Origin: Hyphomicrobiales bacterium
GTDB lineage: Bacteria > Pseudomonadota > Alphaproteobacteria > Rhizobiales > JAJFHR01
Direction: 5' to 3'
Assembly: GCA_021775515.1 (NCBI GenBank)
Contig: JAJFHR010000208.1
Span: 1 to 12,114, forward strand
Length of the DNA stretch: 12,114 bases
Made by a program: the position numbers and the translations under genes. This document shows positions 1-5,845 of the stretch, in pieces. Numbering within the stretch: the first letter of the stretch is position 1; every line of letters starts with the position of its first letter. The notes beneath the pieces were generated by a model, which ran no database searches, had not been told where the DNA came from, and saw only the letters and a list, made by a program, of their open reading frames with translations.

Positions 1-2
1 AC

Positions 3-323
3 TTCAACCGGGCCGGTCCCGCCGTGCGCTTTTTTACTACCGGTCAGGCGACCAAGGGTCTTGGTCTTTCCCTCGGTGCCGATGTGCAGGTGGGCCTGTC
101 CACCTCATTAATGCCAAGCAGGCCTAAAACCGAGTTGGGCAGCAGCATTGTCTTTGCCGGAAAATTCCTTGGCGGTGGCGGTGTTTCCATCGACTTCAAC
201 CGCTATGGCGGCAGGATTATTAATCCCCAGAATATTGCCTTTGAGGGCTTTGGCGTCAGCGGCGGTGTTGGCGTCGGCGCGGAATTTGGCACCCGTCAAA
301 ATACCAAGACCAAATTCTGGTAA
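3..323 (+). CDS. Glycine-rich, probably exported protein, 3' end only
   Basis: An open frame enters from the left edge and runs 106 codons to a TAA at 321-323; the true start lies outside the window. The visible part alternates small and polar residues with hydrophobic ones and is rich in Gly, Ser and Val. Its C-terminal third is a glycine-patterned stretch (around GVSGGVGVGAEFG), and the protein ends in Lys-Phe-Trp. Such alternation suggests beta structure and perhaps an envelope or extracellular location, but no signal peptide can be seen because the N-terminus is missing. A GTG at 24 could serve as a start, but the frame is open upstream of it and no Shine-Dalgarno sequence precedes it, so I treat it as internal. 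A strong hairpin follows 8 bp after the stop. I do not recognise the family. The next gene on the same strand also encodes an exported protein, so the two may be related in function. Confidence 0.6.
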   Translation, partial: FNRAGPAVRFFTTGQATKGLGLSLGADVQVGLSTSLMPSRPKTELGSSIVFAGKFLGGGGVSIDFNRYGGRIINPQNIAFEGFGVSGGVGVGAEFGTRQNTKTKFW

Positions 324-331
324 CCAAGAAA

Positions 332-358
332 CCCGCCTGCACCACGGGTGCAGGCGGG
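332..358 (+). terminator. GC-rich hairpin, probable terminator
   Basis: The arms CCCGCCTGCACC (332-343) and GGTGCAGGCGGG (347-358) are perfect 12-nt complements around a 3-nt loop (ACG). The hairpin starts 8 bp after the stop of the upstream gene, where an intrinsic terminator would sit. The following sequence (GCGTCATTTCC) has only a weak T tract, so termination may be partial, or the hairpin may mainly protect the 3' end of the transcript. Confidence 0.65.
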
Positions 359-438
359 GCGTCATTTCCAATATTTCCGGCACCTGTCATTTCAGATGAT
401 ACATCGCCGCACGTCCGATACTTGAAGAGGATGGATAA

Positions 439-1287
439 ATGAAACACGCTTTTTTGCACTTTTGCCGCACGCCACGCCTTGGATTTTGGCGCAAGATACG
501 AATGACAGTTATTGGCGTTGCAGCTCTGATCATGACGGCAACAAGCACCATTGCCCAGACCGGCAACGACGTTGAAAACTTTGACATAGACTTTACCGTT
601 AAGGCATTTTACAACCTCAATCAGCGCAGCATAGATATCACCGCCTACAGCGGTTGCATGAGTTCAGGACTTCGCTACCTGCGCAATAATGTCAGTTTTG
701 AGATTAACGAAAACACCGCGTTAATTACCGGTTCGGGAAAAATCACCTATAAAAACCCGACAAACCTGGCCATGACCACAGATTGCGGCGGCGCAACGCA
801 ATTTAAATTTTCACTACCCAATGTTGAAAGACGCCGCTACAGGGTCGTCATCAACGGGAATTTCCGCGGCATTGTCGATTTCACCAAATCCACCAGCCCA
901 GTGGTCCTCGATATTCCGCCCCCCAAGAAAAGCTTTGGCGGCAAAATGCGCCTTTCCGCATCCTACGCCCCCGTCAGCCTTGCACACTGGAAATCAAGAA
1001 CCGCTGCCTCGGTCTTAGACCTGTTTCGCCCGATCACCAAAAACCATCCTGAAGCACTCGAAGGCAGACCTGAAATGGCGCTGACCATCCGCCGCGGATT
1101 TATTGCCAATACCCTGACCGTCAGGATTACCAATTTAGGTTACCTGGATGATTCCCTTACAGGTGAAAAGTTTGTCGCCATCGTTACCAGAAACGCCGAG
1201 GGTTGGTATCTTGAAAACCTGTGGCGGCAATACCTGTGCGCCCGGGGAAAAAACGCCGGCAAGTGGGTCAAGACCTCCTGTTCGTGA
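439..1287 (+). CDS. Secreted protein of unknown function with four cysteines
   Basis: A protein of 282 residues that I cannot assign to a family. The N-terminus has a long basic region (Arg10, Arg13, Lys19, Arg20, Arg22... by sequence), a hydrophobic core at about residues 23-38 and a likely signal peptidase site after Ala-Gln (TIAQ-TGND, about residue 40), so it should be exported. The mature part holds four cysteines (73, 116, 267, 281), enough for two disulfides in the periplasm or outside. Alternating polar and hydrophobic residues suggest a beta-rich fold. The C-terminus, with WYLENLW, CARG and a final KTSCS, is Trp- and Cys-rich. The start at 439 is supported by GAAGAGGA at 424-431, 7 nt upstream; a second Met at 502 would give a shorter signal peptide but lacks as good a binding site. 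It follows the hairpin at 332-358 and is probably transcribed on its own or by read-through. Confidence 0.75.
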   Translation: MKHAFLHFCRTPRLGFWRKIRMTVIGVAALIMTATSTIAQTGNDVENFDIDFTVKAFYNLNQRSIDITAYSGCMSSGLRYLRNNVSFEINENTALITGSGKITYKNPTNLAMTTDCGGATQFKFSLPNVERRRYRVVINGNFRGIVDFTKSTSPVVLDIPPPKKSFGGKMRLSASYAPVSLAHWKSRTAASVLDLFRPITKNHPEALEGRPEMALTIRRGFIANTLTVRITNLGYLDDSLTGEKFVAIVTRNAEGWYLENLWRQYLCARGKNAGKWVKTSCS

Positions 1288-1336
1288 CGCCGGACACCCC
1301 AACCAAAGCACTTTGTTTTAAATAAAAACGCTTGTT

Positions 1337-1366
1337 TTGAAAAATAAGCAATTTAGATGATAGGAT
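1337..1366 (+). promoter_or_regulatory. Candidate sigma70-like promoter for the CoA-transferase
   Basis: TTGAAA (1337-1342) and TAGGAT (1361-1366) are separated by 18 bp in an AT-rich stretch just upstream of the CoA-transferase. The -10 element lies inside the left arm of the inverted repeat at 1357-1395. If this promoter is used, transcription would start near 1373 and the mRNA would carry only the right arm. Both elements match the consensus only partly. Confidence 0.3.
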
Positions 1367-1395
1367 CCTTCCTCCTGCAGGAAAGATCCTATCAT
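1357..1395 (+). repeat. 39-bp inverted repeat at the start of the CoA-transferase gene
   Basis: The left arm ATGATAGGATCCTTCCT (1357-1373) and the right arm AGGAAAGATCCTATCAT (1379-1395) pair at 16 of 17 positions around the 5-nt loop CCTGC. The right arm ends immediately before the ATG at 1396 and contains the only purine-rich ribosome-binding candidate (AGGAAAG, 1379-1385). In RNA the left arm would sequester that site. There is no T tract after it, so it is not a normal terminator. It could be an RNA control element, a DNA operator or a dispersed palindromic repeat; the sequence does not decide between them. Confidence 0.75.
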
Positions 1396-2796
1396 ATGAC
1401 CTCACCTCAAGCAGCACTGCATGCTCTCTGGCATTTGGCTGAAGCCGATCCGGAAATGCTCAATACTATCACTCTTGGTGGTTGTGATCCGGTAATACCG
1501 TCTTCATTTCTCATCGGCACTGCCGCCCAGGCGAGCATAGCGGCTGCAACTCTGGCCGCCTCGCAATTGTGGCAATTGCGCAATAATCAAAGCCAGCAGG
1601 CTTCGGTTGACATGCGCCACGCCGCCGCCGAGTTCAGATCAGAGAGATATCTGCGCGTTAACGGCAATCCACCGCCTGAACTTTGGGACAAGATTGCCGG
1701 TATTTACCAAACCGGTGACGGGCGCTGGGTGCGGTTGCACACCAATTTCCCTCATCATCGCAACGGCATGCTCAAATTGCTTGGCTGTGAATATGATCGT
1801 TCAGCTGTGCATAAATCACTATTGAACTGGACGGCCCCGGAACTGGAAAATCAAGCAAATTCGCTCGGTCTTCTGGCCACGATGATGCGCAGCCGGGAAG
1901 AATGGCGGGCGCACGAACAAGGCCGGGCGCTGGACAAAATGCCGCTTTTCACTATTGAAAAAACCGGCGAAGCCCCTGCCCGTTCTCTCAGGCCTTCGGC
2001 GCGTCCGCTCGGCAATATCCGGGTTGTTGACCTAACCCGGGTCATTGCCGGGCCCGTCTGCGGCCGCACATTGGCGGCACATGGCGCTGAAGTCATGCGG
2101 ATAACGGCAAAACATCTGCCGTTCATGGCGCCTTTGATCATTGACAACGGTCGGGGAAAACTCTCCGCATACCTAGATCTGCGCACCGCCCGCGGCAAAT
2201 CCCAATTTCGCAAACTCCTGATTGGCTCCGATATCTTCATTCAGGGCTACCGTCCAGGCGTTATTGCCTCTTTCGGCTTTTCTCCCCGCGAGCTGGCAGA
2301 AATCAAGCCCGGTATCGTGACCGCCTCCTTATCAGCCTATGGCAATCAGGGTCCATGGGATAACCGACGCGGGTTTGACAGTCTTGTTCAAATGGCTACC
2401 GGAATAAACGACGAAGAGACCAAGGCCTTTAAAACCAAGGAACCGAAGGTTTTGCCCTGTCAGGCTCTGGACCATGCCGCGGGGTTTATCCTAAGTTTTG
2501 CGGTCATGATAGCCCTGCACCGGCAGACAACCATTGGCGGCAGTTGGCACGTTTCAACCTCATTGGCACAGGCCGGCCGCTGGATTGAAGATTTAGGCCG
2601 CCTGCCTCAGGGCCAAAAATGCCCTGACCCGGAATTGGAGGATGTTGCAGATTTTCTCGAAACGGCCCCTTCAGGGTTTGGCAATCTGAGTGCGGTCAAA
2701 CATTCCGGCCGCCTCGCTGCCTCGCCGCCCTATTGGTCATTGCCGTCCATGCCGCTTGGAACTCACCCGCCAAAATGGCCTGAGATGTCGAACTGA
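1396..2796 (+). CDS. CaiB/BaiF family (family III) CoA-transferase
   Basis: A protein of 466 residues that should move CoA between acyl or carboxylic acid partners in the cytoplasm; the substrate cannot be told. The C-terminal half begins with the family pattern GNIRVVDLTRVIAGPVCGRTLAAHG cut short here as VVDLTRVIAGP (about 210-220) and continues with DLR, QGYRPGVI (283-290), SLSAYGNQGPW (311-321) and RGFDSLVQ. Asp359 in ALDHAAG is the likely catalytic aspartate, by analogy with formyl-CoA transferase. The N-terminal half (1-200) is a degenerate copy of the fold, usual for the longer two-half members of this family. The C-terminus LGTHPPKWPE is also typical, so the gene is complete. The frame opens 13 codons earlier at an ATG at 1357, but that start has no binding site and those codons are the left part of the inverted repeat, so I prefer 1396. 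It has no close operon partner. Confidence 0.88.
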   Translation: MTSPQAALHALWHLAEADPEMLNTITLGGCDPVIPSSFLIGTAAQASIAAATLAASQLWQLRNNQSQQASVDMRHAAAEFRSERYLRVNGNPPPELWDKIAGIYQTGDGRWVRLHTNFPHHRNGMLKLLGCEYDRSAVHKSLLNWTAPELENQANSLGLLATMMRSREEWRAHEQGRALDKMPLFTIEKTGEAPARSLRPSARPLGNIRVVDLTRVIAGPVCGRTLAAHGAEVMRITAKHLPFMAPLIIDNGRGKLSAYLDLRTARGKSQFRKLLIGSDIFIQGYRPGVIASFGFSPRELAEIKPGIVTASLSAYGNQGPWDNRRGFDSLVQMATGINDEETKAFKTKEPKVLPCQALDHAAGFILSFAVMIALHRQTTIGGSWHVSTSLAQAGRWIEDLGRLPQGQKCPDPELEDVADFLETAPSGFGNLSAVKHSGRLAASPPYWSLPSMPLGTHPPKWPEMSN

Positions 2797-2842
2797 CTTG
2801 CCGCAAAACCCTGCCTTGGGGACTATGCCAAACATACTGTAG

Positions 2843-2980
2843 AAATTTTTCAGAGCCGAATTGCATTCCCCTGAACTTCACGATATCGTCGGTCCCAAGG
2901 GCAAACAGGACTACAGATTTAAAGGAATACCTAAAGATACCTCAGAAGCTAAAATCAGACAAATCTACGCCGATAGATAA
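2843..2980 (+). pseudogene. Possible C-terminal remnant of a lost gene
   Basis: An open frame of 45 sense codons lies between a TAG at 2840 and a TAA at 2978. It has no ATG or GTG start and no ribosome-binding site; a TTG at 2861 is the only candidate start. The translation reads like real protein, with charged and amphipathic residues in the second half (DYRFKGIPKDTSEAKIRQIY). That second half vaguely recalls the beginning of a J-domain (DYY...LGVPKDAS..EI..AY) but is one residue short in the loop and stops before helix II and the HPD motif, so this may be chance. I see it as debris of a deleted gene rather than a working one. Confidence 0.25.
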
Positions 2981-3014
2981 ATCGCGCTGACACTTCAGGC
3001 CGATCATAAATTCC

Positions 3015-3042
3015 GGAGGTTTTTTAAATGGCTTCGATATAA
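3015..3042 (+). other. Isolated ribosome-binding site and 4-codon ORF
   Basis: GGAGG (3015-3019) lies 8 nt before an ATG (3028) that is followed by only three more codons and TAA (3040-3042). The binding site is better than that of the real gene downstream. It may be the leftover start of a deleted gene. It lies upstream of the promoter at 3074, so it is not in the leader from that promoter. Confidence 0.25.
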
Positions 3043-3073
3043 AGACATATCGGAGAGGGGATAATTTGGAAAC

Positions 3074-3102
3074 TTGCTTTAAACAAGCCCTGACCCTATA
3101 TT
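3074..3102 (+). promoter_or_regulatory. Candidate sigma70-like promoter of the hydroxyacid dehydrogenase
   Basis: TTGCTT (3074-3079) and TATATT (3097-3102) are spaced by exactly 17 bp in an AT-rich region. The -10 element matches the consensus at five of six positions. Transcription would start near 3109, giving a leader of about 85 nt that is A- and G-rich and nearly free of C, and so weakly structured. A second TATAAA near 3143 has a poorer partner. Confidence 0.45.
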
Positions 3103-3194
3103 AAAATTTTAAAGAAGAAAAAAGTGAACAATAAGTAATTTTCTGTATAAATTTGCCAAGCTTGAGAAAATAAACAACAAAAGAAAAAGAAAAA

Positions 3195-4118
3195 ATGGCA
3201 GAAATAATTATAACGGAGTTCATGGCTGGCGAAGCTGTAAATTCACTTCAATCACGGTGGGATGTTCTCTACGACCCTCAACTTCATGAAACGCTCGATA
3301 CTTTACAACGGGAACTTATAGGCGCCCGGGCTTTGATCGTGCGCAATCAAACAAAAGTCACCGCTGAAATGCTTGCAATGGCACCGAGGTTAACAGCGGT
3401 CGGGCGTTTGGGCGTCGGTTTAGATAACATTGATATGGATGCTTGCAAGGAGCGTGGCATCTCGGTTTTTCCAGCCTTGGGGGCGAATAACAAAGCGGTT
3501 TCCGAGTATGTTATCAGTACCTCACTTTTTCTGCTGCGCGGCGCCTATCACGCAAATGAGGACGTCATATCCGGTCAGTGGCCCCGCGCCCATTTGATGG
3601 GGTTAGAAGCCGGCGGTAAAGTTCTGGGACTAATCGGGTTTGGTTCCATCGCCCGGCAGGTCGCACGGGATGCAAAAGCAATTGGAATGACCACGATTGC
3701 CTTTGATCCCTTTGTCAGCGATGGCGATGCCGCCTGGAATGACGCCAAAAAAGTCTCGTTCAATTCGGTTCTACGGCAATCCGATGTGGTATCCTTGCAT
3801 GTGCCTTTGACAAAAGGAACCCGGCACCTAATCGGCGATGAAGCCTTTGCCATTATGAAACCCGGGGCTATTTTAATTAATGCGGCTCGGGGCGGGATTG
3901 TTGATGAAACCGCCCTGGTCGCAGCGTTAAAATCGAACCGGCTGGCGGGTGCTGCACTGGATGTTTTTGAAACAGAACCTCTGCCTGTAGAGATCGGCAT
4001 GATATTCAAGGACATCAAAAATCTTATTCTCACGCCTCATATTGCCGGATTAACAAAAGAGGCCAATCTGCGTGTCTCCCAAATGATTGCCGAAAAAATC
4101 AGCCAGGCGCTAGCCTGA
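3195..4118 (+). CDS. D-isomer-specific 2-hydroxyacid dehydrogenase, NAD(P)-dependent
   Basis: A cytoplasmic enzyme of 307 residues that should interconvert a 2-hydroxyacid and its 2-oxoacid with NAD(P). The substrate-binding part covers residues 1-100 with GRLGVGLDNID at 70-80. The Rossmann part starts at about 142 with GLIGFGSIA (the usual third glycine is Ala153), and Asp171 sits where NAD-preferring enzymes carry the ribose-binding acid. The catalytic set is present: Arg232 (NAARGG), Glu261 (DVFETEP) and His282 (LTPHIAG). The length fits the short phosphoglycerate dehydrogenase-like members without an ACT domain, so serine synthesis is not implied. From memory the N-terminal pattern (IITEFM...ALIVRN) resembles the subgroup that includes (S)-sulfolactate dehydrogenase, but I cannot verify this. 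The ATG at 3195 has only a weak A/G-rich binding region. The next gene, fumC, starts 83 bp downstream on the same strand. Confidence 0.88.
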   Translation: MAEIIITEFMAGEAVNSLQSRWDVLYDPQLHETLDTLQRELIGARALIVRNQTKVTAEMLAMAPRLTAVGRLGVGLDNIDMDACKERGISVFPALGANNKAVSEYVISTSLFLLRGAYHANEDVISGQWPRAHLMGLEAGGKVLGLIGFGSIARQVARDAKAIGMTTIAFDPFVSDGDAAWNDAKKVSFNSVLRQSDVVSLHVPLTKGTRHLIGDEAFAIMKPGAILINAARGGIVDETALVAALKSNRLAGAALDVFETEPLPVEIGMIFKDIKNLILTPHIAGLTKEANLRVSQMIAEKISQALA

Positions 4119-4201
4119 TTTCAGCATTTTGTGCTAGCTTGCCTCAAAGGCGGTACCATCGTGATCAAACGGCAACATCAAGCAATCATCTATGAGGCAG
4201 C

Positions 4202-5593
4202 ATGACTAACACTCGTACCGAAACCGATTCGTTTGGCCCTCTTGAGGTTCCCGCCGATAAATATTGGGGTGCACAAACGCAACGCTCTTTGGGCAACTTC
4301 AAGATCGGTGGCGAAACCATGCCACCTGCTTTGATACGCGCATTAGGCATCATCAAAAAGTCCGCCGCACTTACCAACAATGATCTCGGCAACATGGATG
4401 ACGACATTACAAATGCCATCGCCACAGCTGCCCAGGAGGTAATCGAGGGTAAATTCGATGACAATTTTCCACTCGTGGTTTGGCAGACCGGATCGGGAAC
4501 CCAGAGCAATATGAACGCCAACGAAGTCATTGCCAACCGGGCGATAGAAATTCTCGGCGGCGTTATCGGCTCAAAACATCCCGTCCACCCCAATGATGAT
4601 TGCAACCGGTCACAATCGTCCAATGACACGTTTCCCACCGCAATGCATATCGCTGCGGTAGAGCAGGTTCACAATAAACTCATGCCGGCTCTTGATCATC
4701 TGGCCACGGAGTTGGAACAAAAATCGCAAGCCTGGCAGGATATCATTAAGATCGGCCGCACCCACCTGCAAGATGCCACACCCTTGACTTTGGGCCAGGA
4801 ATTTTCTGGGTATGCTGCCCAGCTTCGACTAAATCTGGACCGTATAAAAGATGCATTAAAGCGCCTTTATCCACTCGCCCAGGGCGGCACCGCGGTGGGC
4901 ACTGGCCTGAATGCCAAACCTGGATTTGCCGTTCGTTTTGCTGAACATGTTTCTACAATTACCGGCCTGCCTTTCATCACTGCGGAAAAGAAATTTGAAG
5001 CCCTCGCCGCACACGATGCCATCGTTGAAATGTCCGGGGCCTTGAATACAACCGCAGTCAGCCTGTTCAAAATCGCCAATGATATTCGTTTGTTGGGCTC
5101 AGGGCCGCGATCCGGTTTGGGCGAGATATCCCTGCCTGAAAACGAGCCCGGTTCCTCAATCATGCCGGGTAAGGTAAACCCGACCCAATGTGAAGCTCTA
5201 ACCATGGTTTGCACTCAGGTAATGGGCAATCACACCACCATTACCATTGCCGGCAGCCAGGGCCATTTCGAACTTAATGTCTTCAAACCGGTCATGATCT
5301 ATAATCTGCTGCAATCCATTCAGCTTGTAGCCGAAGGAAGTGTCAGTTTCACCGATAATTGTGTTGTCGGCATCGTTCCCAACCGCGACAACATATCCAG
5401 TTTGATGCAGCGATCCTTGATGCTGGTAACCGCACTTGCTCCCAAAATAGGATACGATAACGCCACTAAAGTCGCCAAGACCGCTCACCATAATGGCACC
5501 ACCTTGCGCGAGGAAGCAGTTGGTCTTGGATTTGTAACCGAAGAAGAATTTGATCAGATAGTTCGCCCTGAAAACATGATCTCACCTAGCTGA
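4202..5593 (+). CDS. fumC: Class II fumarate hydratase
   Basis: This iron-independent tetrameric enzyme interconverts fumarate and L-malate in the TCA cycle. The 463 residues match the family length and are complete. Visible motifs are TGSGTQSNMNANEV (96-109), HPNDDCNRSQSSND (129-142), GRTHLQDATPL (185-195, with the catalytic His188) and the superfamily signature GSSIMPGKVNP (317-327, with the catalytic Ser in the SS loop), followed by QVMGN and the C-terminal NGTTLREEA region (431-439). A fumarase is favoured over aspartase or argininosuccinate lyase by the NMNANEV and HPND motifs together with the overall length. One small oddity is Cys134 where Val is common in HPNDxVN. The start ATG has GAGG at 4194-4197, 4 nt upstream, a somewhat short spacing. 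The RHH-protein gene follows after 21 bp, so the two are probably co-transcribed. Confidence 0.97.
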   Translation: MTNTRTETDSFGPLEVPADKYWGAQTQRSLGNFKIGGETMPPALIRALGIIKKSAALTNNDLGNMDDDITNAIATAAQEVIEGKFDDNFPLVVWQTGSGTQSNMNANEVIANRAIEILGGVIGSKHPVHPNDDCNRSQSSNDTFPTAMHIAAVEQVHNKLMPALDHLATELEQKSQAWQDIIKIGRTHLQDATPLTLGQEFSGYAAQLRLNLDRIKDALKRLYPLAQGGTAVGTGLNAKPGFAVRFAEHVSTITGLPFITAEKKFEALAAHDAIVEMSGALNTTAVSLFKIANDIRLLGSGPRSGLGEISLPENEPGSSIMPGKVNPTQCEALTMVCTQVMGNHTTITIAGSQGHFELNVFKPVMIYNLLQSIQLVAEGSVSFTDNCVVGIVPNRDNISSLMQRSLMLVTALAPKIGYDNATKVAKTAHHNGTTLREEAVGLGFVTEEEFDQIVRPENMISPS

Positions 5594-5614
5594 AGGTGAG
5601 GGATTAGCAACAAC

Positions 5615-5836
5615 ATGAGCGGTCCGAAAAAACGGTCGATTAAAATAGCCGGACACCGGACAAGTACGTCCCTGGAACCTGACTTCTGGCAAGCGTTGCA
5701 GGAAATGGCGGCAGCTGAAAATCGCTCAATGGCAGAAATCATCGAAGATGTCGACCGGATGCGCGGCGAAACAAATCTGTCAAGCGCCTTGCGCTGCCAT
5801 ATTCTCGCTCACTACAAACCGCGCTCGCCCGAATAA
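5615..5836 (+). CDS. Small ribbon-helix-helix domain protein (RHH_4 type)
   Basis: A protein of 73 residues. After a basic start (GPKKRSIKIAGHRTSTSLE) comes the pattern of the RHH_4 domain: a short strand with Thr-Ser-Thr, then SLEPDFWQALQEMAAAENRS (helix), MAEIIEDVDRM (helix) and a tail SALRCHIL. The ribbon residues of RHH proteins normally contact DNA, so a DNA-binding dimer is possible, but the function of this small alphaproteobacterial group is not established as far as I know. It lies 21 bp after fumC with GGTGAGGGAT, a good binding site, upstream of its ATG. From memory this neighbour is common beside fumC in alphaproteobacteria. It ends 9 bp from the stop of the convergent asmA-like gene, and I see no strong terminator between them. 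Confidence 0.85.
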   Translation: MSGPKKRSIKIAGHRTSTSLEPDFWQALQEMAAAENRSMAEIIEDVDRMRGETNLSSALRCHILAHYKPRSPE

Positions 5837-5845
5837 CGCGAGGCA

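Larger units (their letters stand above)
2797..3194. other. Gene-free AT-rich stretch with gene debris and a promoter
   Basis: These 398 bp hold no intact gene on either strand. From about 2900 the base composition turns clearly more AT-rich than the flanking genes, with poly-purine A-rich runs close to 3195. Inside it are a 45-codon open remnant (2843-2980), an isolated ribosome-binding site with a 4-codon ORF (3015-3042), a short hairpin (CGATAT/ATATCG, 3035-3052), a sigma70-like promoter (3074-3102) and the palindrome TTAAAATTTTAA (3101-3112). No terminator with a T tract follows the CoA-transferase. Confidence 0.6.

Noticed and set aside
1357..1395. Start of the CoA-transferase at ATG 1357
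   Set aside because: No ribosome-binding site precedes it, and the 13 extra codons are entirely made of the inverted repeat.
1357..1395. Intrinsic terminator for the secreted-protein gene
   Set aside because: The stem is strong, but no T tract follows on the plus strand, the stem lies 69 bp after the stop, and it abuts the next start codon.
2861..2980. A working small gene starting at TTG 2861
   Set aside because: No ribosome-binding site and no recognisable protein; it is better explained as a remnant.
3101..3112. Palindrome TTAAAATTTTAA
   Set aside because: A/T-only palindromes are common in AT-rich DNA, and this one overlaps the -10 element without other support as an operator.
4104..4117. 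CAGGC/GCCTG hairpin at the stop of the hydroxyacid dehydrogenase
   Set aside because: Only a 5-bp stem with no T run; such short pairs are expected by chance.
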